Shown here: piece by piece, positions 36,286 to 44,253 of the stretch
How positions within the stretch are numbered: the stretch's first letter is position 1
Layout: each line of letters starts with the position of its first letter
DNA from: Halomonas cerina
GTDB lineage: Bacteria; Pseudomonadota; Gammaproteobacteria; Pseudomonadales; Halomonadaceae
Direction of reading: 5' to 3'
DNA length: 64,000 bases
NCBI RefSeq assembly: GCF_014192215.1
Contig: NZ_JACHXP010000003.1
Location: forward strand, 55,744-119,743
Translations under genes and position numbers: made by a program
Notes under the pieces: model-generated
The model's database searches: none
The model's input: the letters and a program-made list of their open reading frames with translations, nothing else
What the model was told of the DNA's origin: nothing

Positions 36286-36906
36286 TCAGGTAATGGCGAT
36301 CCCGTCGGAATAGCCACTCAGTCGGTCAAGGTCCTCGGGCCGGTCGACATCCCAGAGGGTAGCAGGGCAAGACAGCCACCACCCCAGTTCCCTGGCGCGA
36401 TCGCGTGTCTGCGCCATCACCCGGTTCGTGCCCCAGGCGATGGAAGCAAAGAGCCGACGGTCGGCTTGCCGGACCCCCACCAACACATAGCCGCCGTCCT
36501 CCGCGGGCAGGAAGACGGCGTCCACCCTGCTCAGGGCCTCCCGGCATTGCCACAACAGGGTGGGCCTCAGCACCGGGCAGTCGCTGCCGATCAGAAGCCC
36601 CGGTTGGTCCATGGCCTGCAGGGCATGATGCATGCGCACGCCCAGGTCGCCCGCCGGCTGGGGCCGCAGCATGATACCGTGCTGCTCGGCAAGTTCGAGG
36701 AACAGCGGATGGGCGTGGTCTAGGGCGGTCCACAGGGTGATTCGCGCAGGGCGTGTGGTGGCCAGGGCGATGGCCAGGGTGCGGCGCAGCAGGCGCTCAT
36801 GGAGCCGTACGGCGCCTTCGGCCCCCAGGACCGGGATCAGGCGCGTCTTGACGCGACCCGGCAGCGGCGCCTTGGCCAGGATGGCGAGCGGGAAGTCAGC
36901 GCACAT
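36286..36906 (-). CDS. DUF2064/TIGR04282-type glycosyltransferase-like protein
   Basis: 206 residues with a nucleotide-sugar transferase fold: LAILAKAPLPGRVKTRLIP at the N-terminus (the signature for nucleotide binding), GLLIGSDCPVLRPTLL with the DxD-like Asp, and VFLPAEDGGYVLVGVR. These proteins are annotated as arsenosugar-biosynthesis-type transferases and usually pair with the TIGR04283 protein. Its start overlaps the end of that gene by 11 nt, so the two form an operon. The real sugar product is unknown. Confidence 0.85.
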   Translation of the reverse strand: MCADFPLAILAKAPLPGRVKTRLIPVLGAEGAVRLHERLLRRTLAIALATTRPARITLWTALDHAHPLFLELAEQHGIMLRPQPAGDLGVRMHHALQAMDQPGLLIGSDCPVLRPTLLWQCREALSRVDAVFLPAEDGGYVLVGVRQADRRLFASIAWGTNRVMAQTRDRARELGWWLSCPATLWDVDRPEDLDRLSGYSDGIAIT

Positions 36907-37624
36907 GGCGATACGCTTCGGCCAGTGCCTCCGGAGAGGCGCCTCGCCAGTAACGCCAGCGTAGCCGCCACATCAACCGGATCGTGCGCCAGGCGCCGTG
37001 TCGCTCCCAGCGTCGACCGGAGCTCACTACCCGTTGGCGCAGGCAGGCGGGGCGCGACAGGCGCTTGAGGCGCCGTGACATCTCGATGTCCTCCATCAGC
37101 GGCTGATCGGGAAAGCCGCCCACGGCGTCGAACGCCTCGCGGGTCATGAACAGCGCCTGGTCACCGGTGGCGATGCCGGTGAGTCGCGAGCGCAGGGTCA
37201 TGGCCGCCGCGATCACCGGCAACAGGGGATGCCGCCCGGCCAGGCGGCTATCGAAGCGCCCCCAGTGATGTCGATCGGCCAGGGCCGCGGCGATGCGCCG
37301 ATCGGCGTCAGGTGGCAGCCGCGTATCGGCATGCAGGAACAGCAGGTGACGGGCCCGGCTCAGGCGCGCCCCGGCGTTCATCTGCCGGGCCCGGCCGGCC
37401 TCGGTGACGCACACCTGCGTGGCTAGGGGCGCCGCCAGGGCGACCGTATCGTCCTGGCTGCTCCCATCGATCACGATCACCTCGGTGCCGGCCGCCCGAA
37501 GGGGCTGGAGGGTACGCAGGCAGGCGACGATTTCGCCGGCCTCGTTCAGGGTCGGGATGATGACGGCCAGGGAGGAGGCTGGCAGACTGTGCAATGTCGA
37601 TGTCCTGTGGCGTTCATCGGGCAA
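36896..37624 (-). CDS. family 2 glycosyltransferase, TIGR04283 type
   Basis: 242 residues from a TTG at 37624 preceded by AAGGGG; another TTG at 37594 is possible. The GT-A core is visible: SLAVIIPTLNEAGEIVACL, VIVIDGSSQDDT, ARQMNAGARLSRARHLLFLH, and the catalytic region ATGDQALFMTREAFDAVGGF. It partners with the DUF2064 protein in the same operon (11-nt overlap). Together they probably glycosylate a small molecule or lipid; the arsenosugar label comes from the family name and is not supported by nearby arsenic genes. Confidence 0.87.
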   Translation of the reverse strand: MPDERHRTSTLHSLPASSLAVIIPTLNEAGEIVACLRTLQPLRAAGTEVIVIDGSSQDDTVALAAPLATQVCVTEAGRARQMNAGARLSRARHLLFLHADTRLPPDADRRIAAALADRHHWGRFDSRLAGRHPLLPVIAAAMTLRSRLTGIATGDQALFMTREAFDAVGGFPDQPLMEDIEMSRRLKRLSRPACLRQRVVSSGRRWERHGAWRTIRLMWRLRWRYWRGASPEALAEAYRHVR

Positions 37625-37776
37625 GGTGCCCCTTGGTCACTATGCTGGCCTCAACCTTACCGTGGCGAGATGGCCGTAAGCCACAGTCGGGATCGGCGAC
37701 CAAATTCCAGAGAGGCCCGGTGTCGGCGCCGGCCCAGGTCAGGAGGGCGTCAGGCGCGTGCAGGAGGTGCAAGATC

Positions 37777-38820
37777 ATGTCACGTGGCGTGTTGACCCTG
37801 TCGCTGATCCTGCTGTGGTCGGCGGTGTCGTTTCCAGCGTGGGCGGCGGCACCGCCGACCATCCCTGATGCCGAGGTCTCGCTGGCGCATTCGCTGGCGG
37901 CCTATCGCCAGACGGTGCGTTCCGGTGGGCCAGGCAAGGACGGCATCCCCGCCATCGACCGGCCCCATCTCGAGTCGGTCGCCGAGGCCGATACCTGGCT
38001 TGAGCCAGGTGATCGGGTCATCGGCCTCTATCGGGATGGCGAGGCCCGGGCCTATCCCCAGCGTATCCTCGTCTGGCACGAGATCGTCAACGATGTGGTG
38101 GCCGGCGAGCCATTGAGCGTGACCTATTGCCCACTAACTGGCTCGGCCTTGGGCTTCCGGCGTGGTGACAGTACGTTTGGCGTCTCCGGACGGCTGGTCA
38201 ACAGCAACCTGGTGATGTATGACCGGGCCACGGACAGCGAGTGGCCGCAACTGCTGGGCGTGGCCATCAGTGGCCCCCTGGCTGGGCGGGGCCTGAACGC
38301 CGAGCGACTGATCTGGACCACCTGGGGCGCCTGGAAGGCCCGCCATCCCGAGACTCGGGTCCTGAGTCGCGATACCGGCTATGTCCGCAACTATCGCCGC
38401 GACCCCTATGGGGGGTACAACCCCGTGAGCGGCTATTATCGCCGCGACAGCCGTCCGCTGTTCCCTGTCATGGCTCGAGACGACCGCCTGTCGCCCAAGG
38501 CCATGGTGCTGGCCTTCCGTGATGCCGGCTCCGCCGCGGCCATCCGCCTGCCGGCGCTGCGTGAGGCCGGCGTGCTGACCCTGACCCTCGACGAACGGCC
38601 TTATGTGATTCTCCATGATCCCGAGCTGGATACCGGCTGGGTCTACCGCAATCCCGAGGGTCGTACGATCGATCATGCCTCGCTGACCTTCGGCCCGGAG
38701 GGCGTGAGGGGACCCGGGATCGACGCCCTCGAGCCGATCTCGGCCTTCCAGGTCATGTGGTTCGCCTGGGTGGCCTTCCAGCCCGGCAGCATGCTGATCG
38801 GGGAGGGTGAGGCACCATGA
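37777..38820 (+). CDS. exported DUF3179 protein
   Basis: 347 residues with a signal peptide (LTLSLILLWSAVSFPAWAAA) and the DUF3179 signatures AYPQRILVWHEIVNDVVAG, YCPLTGSALGF (with conserved Cys), and VLSRDTGYVRNY. Function unknown. GGAGGTG precedes the ATG at 37777. It is divergent from the glycosyltransferase pair and overlaps the following membrane gene by ATGA, starting a three-gene overlapping operon. Confidence 0.85.
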   Translation: MSRGVLTLSLILLWSAVSFPAWAAAPPTIPDAEVSLAHSLAAYRQTVRSGGPGKDGIPAIDRPHLESVAEADTWLEPGDRVIGLYRDGEARAYPQRILVWHEIVNDVVAGEPLSVTYCPLTGSALGFRRGDSTFGVSGRLVNSNLVMYDRATDSEWPQLLGVAISGPLAGRGLNAERLIWTTWGAWKARHPETRVLSRDTGYVRNYRRDPYGGYNPVSGYYRRDSRPLFPVMARDDRLSPKAMVLAFRDAGSAAAIRLPALREAGVLTLTLDERPYVILHDPELDTGWVYRNPEGRTIDHASLTFGPEGVRGPGIDALEPISAFQVMWFAWVAFQPGSMLIGEGEAP

Positions 38821-39389
38821 TCGCCTTGGCCCGCTTGCTTGTGGCGCTGTTCTCCCGGCCCGCTACGCTCGCCATCCTCCTCGGGGTGGCATTTGGCTAT
38901 GCGCTGCTCTTCCTGTGGTTGGCCGGCGATATCGCCGGTGGTGGCCAGGGTGGGCTGCACCTGGCCTTCCCGGCATGGGAGCGGGCCTTCGAGTCCCGTG
39001 GGGTGCTGCGCTTCGAGCCGGTGGGGCTGATCGAGCTGGGTCCCTGGGTGTGGACCTTCAGCCCCCTTGACACCCTGATCGCCCTGGGGATCGGCCTGCT
39101 GCTGGGTAGCAATCTGGCTGGGCTGTGGCTGGTCCGCCAGGCACCGGTCGCTTGCACGATCCGTGCGCCCTCCGTCGGCGGGCTGGCGGCCCTGCCGGCG
39201 CTGTTGGCCGGCGGTGCCTGCTGTGCGCCCCTCGTGGTGATCTGGCTCGGGCTGCCGATCGCTGGAAGCCTGGCGGTGCTGGCCCCCTGGCTGATCCCGC
39301 TGTCCTGTCTGGCCCTGCTGGTGGGGCTCGCTCGCCTGGCGGCTCACTATGGCCATCGGGCCAGCAGGCCCTCGGGAGGTGGACGATGA
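38817..39389 (+). CDS. membrane protein of unknown function
   Basis: 190 residues with four or five membrane segments, e.g. LARLLVALFSRPATLAILLG and GLAALPALLAGGACCAPLVV. The vicinal Cys-Cys followed by AP in the latter recalls metal or thiol transport membrane proteins, but no family is certain. It overlaps both neighbours (ATGA), so it is co-translated with DUF3179 and the YiiX-like hydrolase. Confidence 0.72.
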   Translation: MIALARLLVALFSRPATLAILLGVAFGYALLFLWLAGDIAGGGQGGLHLAFPAWERAFESRGVLRFEPVGLIELGPWVWTFSPLDTLIALGIGLLLGSNLAGLWLVRQAPVACTIRAPSVGGLAALPALLAGGACCAPLVVIWLGLPIAGSLAVLAPWLIPLSCLALLVGLARLAAHYGHRASRPSGGGR

Positions 39390-40156
39390 TGACCTGGCTC
39401 GAGCGTTGTGGCTATGTCCTGGGCTGCTGGCTGTCCTGTCCGCGTCCCTGGCACCGAATGGCGGCCCCCTACGACGAGGACGTGTATGGCTGCCTTCGCC
39501 CCGGCGACGTCCTGCTGGTCGAGGGCTCGTCGCGGGTGAGCACGGTGATCAAGTACCTGACCCAGTCTTCGTGGTCGCATGCCACCCTCTATGTGGGAGA
39601 GGAGCAGGGACGGCGCCTCGGCGCCCACCCCGGCGAGGTGTTCATCGAGGCCGATCTCGCCGAGGGCGTGCGCCTGGTGGGGTTCGAGGCGTATCGGGGC
39701 CACGCCCTGCGCATCTGTCGTCCGGTGGGCCTTTCGCCGATGGAGATCACGCAGTTGATCGACTTCGCCCATGCCCGAGTCGGCTATCGCTATGACCTGC
39801 GCAATCTCCTTGACCTGGCTCGCTACCTGATGCCACTGCCCCCGGTGCCGGCTGCCTGGCGACGCAGCATGCTGGCGCTCGGCAGCGGCGATCCGACCCG
39901 GGCGATCTGCTCGACGCTGCTCGCCGAGGCCTTCCAGTCGGTGCACTATCCCATCCTGCCGATCCGCGTCGCCGGCCATCGCCGGCTATTCCGGCGGCGT
40001 CACTACACCCTGTTCACGCCGCGGGACTTCGATATCTCGCCCTTCTTTGCCATCATCAAGCCACGCCTGGTGGGCGGCTTCAGCCCCCGCGAGCTGCGTT
40101 GGCTGGAGGATAGCCCCGCCCCGGGCATCGCGGCACCGGTCGCGTCCGAGTCCTAG
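39386..40156 (+). CDS. YiiX/YebB-like NlpC/P60-type cysteine hydrolase
   Basis: 256 residues starting at the first of tandem ATGs (39386/39389) after GGGAGG. The circularly permuted NlpC/P60 fold is suggested by GDVLLVEGSSRVSTVIKYLT, SSWSHATLYVGEE (catalytic His) and AICSTLLAEAFQSV (catalytic Cys). Members act on lipids, peptides or the cell wall. It ends the overlapping operon with DUF3179 and the membrane protein, and is immediately followed by a stray 3' fragment of an ABC ATPase gene. Confidence 0.83.
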   Translation: MMTWLERCGYVLGCWLSCPRPWHRMAAPYDEDVYGCLRPGDVLLVEGSSRVSTVIKYLTQSSWSHATLYVGEEQGRRLGAHPGEVFIEADLAEGVRLVGFEAYRGHALRICRPVGLSPMEITQLIDFAHARVGYRYDLRNLLDLARYLMPLPPVPAAWRRSMLALGSGDPTRAICSTLLAEAFQSVHYPILPIRVAGHRRLFRRRHYTLFTPRDFDISPFFAIIKPRLVGGFSPRELRWLEDSPAPGIAAPVASES

Positions 40157-40166
40157 GGCAAAAGCT

Positions 40167-40230
40167 CGATCACCGGCCCGCCGGCGGTCTCGGCATCATC
40201 GCAGTCGTGGGTTACCATCAGGGTTGGCGG
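40167..40230 (-). pseudogene. fragment A of a ynjD-type ABC ATPase 3' end
   Basis: On the minus strand it reads PTLMVTHDCDDAETAGGPVI and stops shortly after, matching the last ~24 residues of the intact ATPase gene at 45779 (PTLMVTHDRDDAEAAGGPVI). About 60 bp are shared with a handful of differences. It lies between the YiiX-like gene and the sulfotransferase gene. Confidence 0.85.
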
Positions 40231-40273
40231 GCTCCCTGACAAGGCATGTCGATTCCGTAAAAGGAGAAACGGC

Positions 40274-41311
40274 ATGAAACAGTTGATCGTGCACGTGGGT
40301 CTGCCAAAGACGGCGACCACGACCCTGCAGCACCATGTCTTTCAGGAGTTGCACGAGCAAGGCCGGCTTAACTTCCTTGGCAAGGCGGTCTCTCTCGAGG
40401 CCAGAGGTGCAGCCCCGAAGTCCTCGAATTACAGGGGAGCCGATATCCGCAGGGCCTGCCAGGAAACGATCCCCCAGGACATCTCGCGCCGGATCGACCA
40501 GATGCTGGTCGACGACAGGCTCAATGTCTTCAGCGACGAGGGGATACTGACCTACTATCCGGGACAGGAAAATGTTCCGCTGGAAAGGCGCATCGCGAAC
40601 CTGAAGGCCCTGCTTGCGCCTTTCGATATCAAGATCTTGCTGACGTTGAGGAATCCTCTCGATCTCTTCTTCTCGCTGTATATCCAGCTCTACCCGGAGT
40701 GCTACCGGCGGCTCGCGTCGCTGGACAGCTTCGAAAAGTGCGCCGCGGATCTGCTGAACAAGGGGGTGGCCAACATCCGCTACGAATTCTTCGATCTGGA
40801 ACGGTTGTTGTCCTTGATGGTCACCCGTTTCGATACCACGGTGCTACTGTACGAAGACATGACCCGGGAGCCCGATCGTTTCGCCCAGGCACTGGCGGAT
40901 CTGCTGGGCGTGGAAGCGGATTATCTGGTCAAGCAGTTGTCGAGTCATTGGGTGAATCGCAAGCCCAGGTCGGTGGGTCACGTGTATTCCGAGGAAGTGA
41001 CGCGCCTCAAGACGCGGCTGAGGCGACTGGAAAGACTCGTGGCCACGATCGCCCCCCTGCACCGCTTCGCCCGAAAGGCGTATAGCAAGAACGTGCTGGG
41101 GATCAGACGGATCCTCGAGCAGCCCCGGCGCAGAGGGATGAAGGAGCATAGCCAGCCGGATAGCCAACTCAAGCACAGGTTGCAGGAGACGCTTTGTATC
41201 AAGGACCCGCGCCTGTTCGAGGCCCATGGTTTGGACCGTCGGAGGCTAGAAGCCTATGGCTACCTGAGCCGCGAACATCAAGGTGCCACCGCTCCTTTTT
41301 CTACGGAATAA
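40274..41311 (+). CDS. sulfotransferase-family protein
   Basis: 345 residues. The PAPS 5'-phosphosulfate loop is visible as VHVGLPKTATTTLQHHVF near the N-terminus, and the 3'-phosphate motif as LTLRNPLDLFFSLYIQLYP. It should transfer sulfate from PAPS to a hydroxyl or amine, perhaps on a surface sugar. AAAGGAG precedes the ATG. The gene is the only one between ATPase fragments A and B, and its base composition is slightly lower in G+C than its flanks, both suggesting transfer. Confidence 0.8.
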   Translation: MKQLIVHVGLPKTATTTLQHHVFQELHEQGRLNFLGKAVSLEARGAAPKSSNYRGADIRRACQETIPQDISRRIDQMLVDDRLNVFSDEGILTYYPGQENVPLERRIANLKALLAPFDIKILLTLRNPLDLFFSLYIQLYPECYRRLASLDSFEKCAADLLNKGVANIRYEFFDLERLLSLMVTRFDTTVLLYEDMTREPDRFAQALADLLGVEADYLVKQLSSHWVNRKPRSVGHVYSEEVTRLKTRLRRLERLVATIAPLHRFARKAYSKNVLGIRRILEQPRRRGMKEHSQPDSQLKHRLQETLCIKDPRLFEAHGLDRRRLEAYGYLSREHQGATAPFSTE

Positions 41312-41381
41312 CTTTTCACGCCCACAAGCAGGTATGGAGAGGCCGTGAGTGTCACTAAAGCATCTTTCTGGAGCATGATGG

Positions 41382-41403
41382 CTACGTCGGTACTACGTCG
41401 GTA
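41382..41403. repeat. 11-bp tandem duplication
   Basis: CTACGTCGGTA occurs twice in direct succession, ending 2 bp before ATPase fragment B. It may mark a recombination or slippage event at the module boundary. Confidence 0.8.
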
Positions 41404-41404
41404 G

Positions 41405-41450
41405 TGCGATCACCGGCCCGCCGGCGGCCTCGGCATCATCGCGGTCGTGG
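41405..41450 (-). pseudogene. fragment B of a ynjD-type ABC ATPase 3' end
   Basis: The 46 bp match the 3' end of the intact ATPase gene (45800-45845) at all but one position. On the minus strand they encode DHDRDDAEAAGGPVIAL before a stop. It lies between the 3' end of the sulfotransferase gene and the 3' end of the next minus-strand gene. Confidence 0.88.
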
Positions 41451-41461
41451 TCCCGCGCTTT

Positions 41462-42484
41462 CTACCGGTCGACGGTGCGCCAGTTGATCAATCCCGCGAT
41501 GGTGGTGGGAATATCCGGCATGCCGAGGCGCTCGAAGGCGGTGTTGATCTCGGGAAGACCGATGGCCAGCCTGGCAATGGTGGTGCGCATGCGCAGCGCC
41601 AGGGCGGCGGCCGTATCCTGTCGCCAGAATTGCTCCTGTGCCGCCTGATTGAGGAATTCCCGGACCCACAGTTCCACGAGATCCGGCGGAACCGAGGCGA
41701 GATCCTGAATGAGCAGGTGTTGTGGCGGTGACGCGGCACGCCCCAGGGGTTGAAGCGTGGAGACAAGATAGGGGCCGGAGCGTAGCGTGCCGGGCAGCGC
41801 ACTGATCAGGGCACGGGCCCGCGCGTAGTCATAATGCTCGAGGGTCCAGGCGGTGGTGACGGTCGAGGACTCCGGGGGCAGGGTGACCACGGGCAGATAG
41901 ACGGCGTTGAGGGCCTTTGGCTCCAGGTATCGATCCAGGGTGGCCAGGTGGGGGATCATCCGTAAATGGGCGGCGACAGCGGCTTCATAGCGTTCGAGGG
42001 TCGCGGCGTTAGGCGGCACACCGAACAGCAGGTAACTGTAGAGGCCATAGCCCTCGGCTTCCTTCTGCCCCGGGGGCAGCAGCGCACGGCCGGCCTCGCG
42101 CCCGCCTCGCATGCCGGCAAGAGGGTCGTAGCCGGGTGGGGCCACGAACACCCGAAGCTGGCAGTCCAGCGTCGGGCGATTCGCCGCGAGAAGCCTGACC
42201 TCGGCTCGGTAGGGGATGGGGCTCTGGCGCACGCCAGCGAGCAGCCAGCTCACTTCGTTGCCAATGCCGTCGACCCGGCCGGCCTCAACGCTCCACTGAA
42301 AGCGCGGCCTAACATCGGGGACATCGGTCCAGGCTCGCAGGACCACCGACTCCCCGGGACGCACCACGGGTCGGTCAGGGGTGCAAACGAGCGTCGCGGC
42401 CGCTGCGGCGACAGGGCCCGTGAGCAGGAGCGCGGCCAGGGCGAGGAGGCGGGCGAGGCATCGCGCCGCCAGGACGACGCGCAT
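41462..42484 (-). CDS. exported protein of unknown function, partner of the caspase-like gene
   Basis: 340 residues from the ATG at 42484 (GGTGAG site). Signal peptide LARLLALAALLLTGPVAAAA, then an Ig-like beta segment (CTPDRPVVRPGESVVLRAWT) and a longer domain with GLYSYLLFGVPPNAATLERY and a helical end. I do not recognise the family. It is the last gene of a minus-strand operon with a small membrane protein (8-bp gap) and a caspase-like lipoprotein, which suggests a shared envelope function. Confidence 0.68.
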   Translation of the reverse strand: MRVVLAARCLARLLALAALLLTGPVAAAAATLVCTPDRPVVRPGESVVLRAWTDVPDVRPRFQWSVEAGRVDGIGNEVSWLLAGVRQSPIPYRAEVRLLAANRPTLDCQLRVFVAPPGYDPLAGMRGGREAGRALLPPGQKEAEGYGLYSYLLFGVPPNAATLERYEAAVAAHLRMIPHLATLDRYLEPKALNAVYLPVVTLPPESSTVTTAWTLEHYDYARARALISALPGTLRSGPYLVSTLQPLGRAASPPQHLLIQDLASVPPDLVELWVREFLNQAAQEQFWRQDTAAALALRMRTTIARLAIGLPEINTAFERLGMPDIPTTIAGLINWRTVDR

Positions 42485-42491
42485 GCGCGGC

Positions 42492-42680
42492 TCACCGCCC
42501 ATGGCGCACCCGCTGCCAGAGTCGTCGCAGCCATCGCCCTGCCCAGCGCCCGGCAAGCACCAGCACGCTGCAAGCGAGAACGACCACCACGGTCTCCTCG
42601 GTGCTGAGCGGCGCATAACCGTAGTAGAACAACCAGACGACCAGGGACAGCGCCGCAATGGTGAGGAGGGTGAGACGCAT
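42492..42680 (-). CDS. small two-helix membrane protein
   Basis: 62 residues with two hydrophobic helices (LTLLTIAALSLVVWLFYYGY and TVVVVLACSVLVLAG) and a basic C-terminus (RWLRRLWQRVRHGR). It lies between the caspase-like gene (3-bp gap) and the unknown exported protein. Probably a membrane accessory of that system; no family recognised. Confidence 0.65.
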   Translation of the reverse strand: MRLTLLTIAALSLVVWLFYYGYAPLSTEETVVVVLACSVLVLAGRWAGRWLRRLWQRVRHGR

Positions 42681-42683
42681 GGC

Positions 42684-44015
42684 CTATTCCCCCACCGAAG
42701 CCACGGCGACCTTGTCTGAGGCGTCGGCGGTCGATTCGACCACGCGCTTGAAGAAGAACTCGCCACCTTCATGGGCGGCATGGCGCATGGGGGCATAGAC
42801 CGGCTCCTGGTTGGTTTCGTAGGGCACGTTCACCTCGAGGTAGGCGTACAGACGACGGCCAACGAGAATGTCGCGGTTTTCCTTCAGGGCGGCCAGGAAG
42901 TGCGTGGCGAACACGGAATGACCCTCAGGGCCGCGGTCGGGAACCGGCTCCAGGCCCCCTGAGGCCAGGGTGAGGCGGGCCCGGTGACGGGCCAGTCGCT
43001 CGATCCAGAAGGCCACCTTGTCGGGGTAGAGATCGGGAAATACCGAGCGAGTCCAGGCGCCAGAGAAGCAGGAGTCGGCCACGATCAGCACGCGCTGGGC
43101 AAGCATGGTGTCGACGATATCGGTGACATCGCGGGTGCGAATCCAGTGGGTGCGGCTGTCATGGCGGGCGTCTATGGGCTGCCAGGCACCGCGCTGGTGC
43201 TCTTCGTCGTAGATCACGCCATGGCCGGCATAGTAGATCAGCAGGTTATCCTCCTCGGTGAGGCGGCGGCGCAGGCTTTCCAGGCTCTCCAAAAGCTCCG
43301 CCCGTGTCGCATCGGTAAGCAGCCGTACCTCGAATCCATACTGACCGCGCAGGAGGTCGGCCACCGCACGGGCGTCGTTGACGGCCGTCTCCAGGGGCGG
43401 CAGGTGGCGGTAACGATCATTGCCGATGACCAGGGCATGGAATCGGCCGAAGTCCACTCGCGGCTCGGCGGTGGTGGCGTTTCCTTCCAGAGCCAGCGCG
43501 CTCGCGTAGAGAGCCCGGGCTCGTTCTTGATCCTGTGGAACCCCACAGCCGGTTTCGTACAGGTAGGCAAGGCTGAACAGCGCACGGCTTCGCTGCGAGG
43601 GGTCTGCCTGGGCGGTGGCCTGTGAATAGAGAGCGGCGGCCTCCTGGCAGTCCACGGCGCCGTCATCGCCACGTACCAGCGAGTCGGCCAGGTAATTCTG
43701 GGCCTCGGGATCGCCTCGCTGGGCCAATGGTGCCCAGGCCTGCTGGGACGAGACGATGCGCCCCCCCTGCTCGCGGCATTCCGCTCGCGTGGTCTTCAGC
43801 GGCCGGCGTGGCACCTCCATCACCAAGCCACCGGCGGCGCGGGTGCGGGGGGGGAGGACACAATCGCCGATGAGAAAGGCAGTACCGGACGCCATGGGGC
43901 CATCCGCTGCACCGGACAGGTCGGGTAATCCACCGGCAGGGCCCTGGCCGCTGCAGCCTGCCATGGCCAGGACCAAGCCCAACGAGATACCCAGCAGGAA
44001 GCGCATCATCGACAT
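42684..44015 (-). CDS. caspase-like (peptidase C14) lipoprotein with Sel1-type repeats
   Basis: 443 residues. A lipobox LAMAGC puts the lipid anchor at Cys21. Residues about 95-175 carry Sel1/TPR-like helical repeats (LAQRGDPEAQNYLADSLVRG, LFSLAYLYETGCGV). Residues about 190-430 are a caspase fold with the catalytic His265 in YYAGHG and Cys316 in VADSCFSG. It is therefore a membrane-attached, potentially active cysteine peptidase of metacaspase/orthocaspase type. GAGGAGGG precedes the start. It heads a three-gene minus-strand operon, divergent from the autotransporter-type gene. Confidence 0.88.
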   Translation of the reverse strand: MSMMRFLLGISLGLVLAMAGCSGQGPAGGLPDLSGAADGPMASGTAFLIGDCVLPPRTRAAGGLVMEVPRRPLKTTRAECREQGGRIVSSQQAWAPLAQRGDPEAQNYLADSLVRGDDGAVDCQEAAALYSQATAQADPSQRSRALFSLAYLYETGCGVPQDQERARALYASALALEGNATTAEPRVDFGRFHALVIGNDRYRHLPPLETAVNDARAVADLLRGQYGFEVRLLTDATRAELLESLESLRRRLTEEDNLLIYYAGHGVIYDEEHQRGAWQPIDARHDSRTHWIRTRDVTDIVDTMLAQRVLIVADSCFSGAWTRSVFPDLYPDKVAFWIERLARHRARLTLASGGLEPVPDRGPEGHSVFATHFLAALKENRDILVGRRLYAYLEVNVPYETNQEPVYAPMRHAAHEGGEFFFKRVVESTADASDKVAVASVGE

Positions 44016-44221
44016 CTTGCCCTCCTCGGGAAGCGGTCGCTCAGGTCACGATGGCCGGTGGCGTATCGGGCCAATCCCACCTATACCTGAGCAAGTATTA
44101 TAGCCAAGGATCGCTCCACAGCCTTTCCGCGCCTAGGCGGCATCTCGGTCGAACCTGGTCGCTGGAGAGAGTTTTTTTCATGTCCAAACCCGGTCATTTC
44201 CGCAGATCGGTCAGCAGCCAC

Positions 44222-44239
44222 GCACGACGTGCGTCGTGC
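44222..44239 (+). promoter_or_regulatory. hairpin just before the autotransporter ribosome site
   Basis: GCACGAC, loop GTGC, GTCGTGC: a perfect 7-bp stem ending 2 bp before the GCGGGAGGGGG ribosome-binding region of the gene at 44254. It may modulate access of ribosomes or stabilise the mRNA. Confidence 0.5.
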
Positions 44240-44253
44240 TGCGGGAGGGGGTA

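Noticed and set aside
36051..36317. An 88-codon minus-strand frame upstream of the sigma gene.
   Set aside because: No ribosome site, no domain, composition like non-coding sequence.
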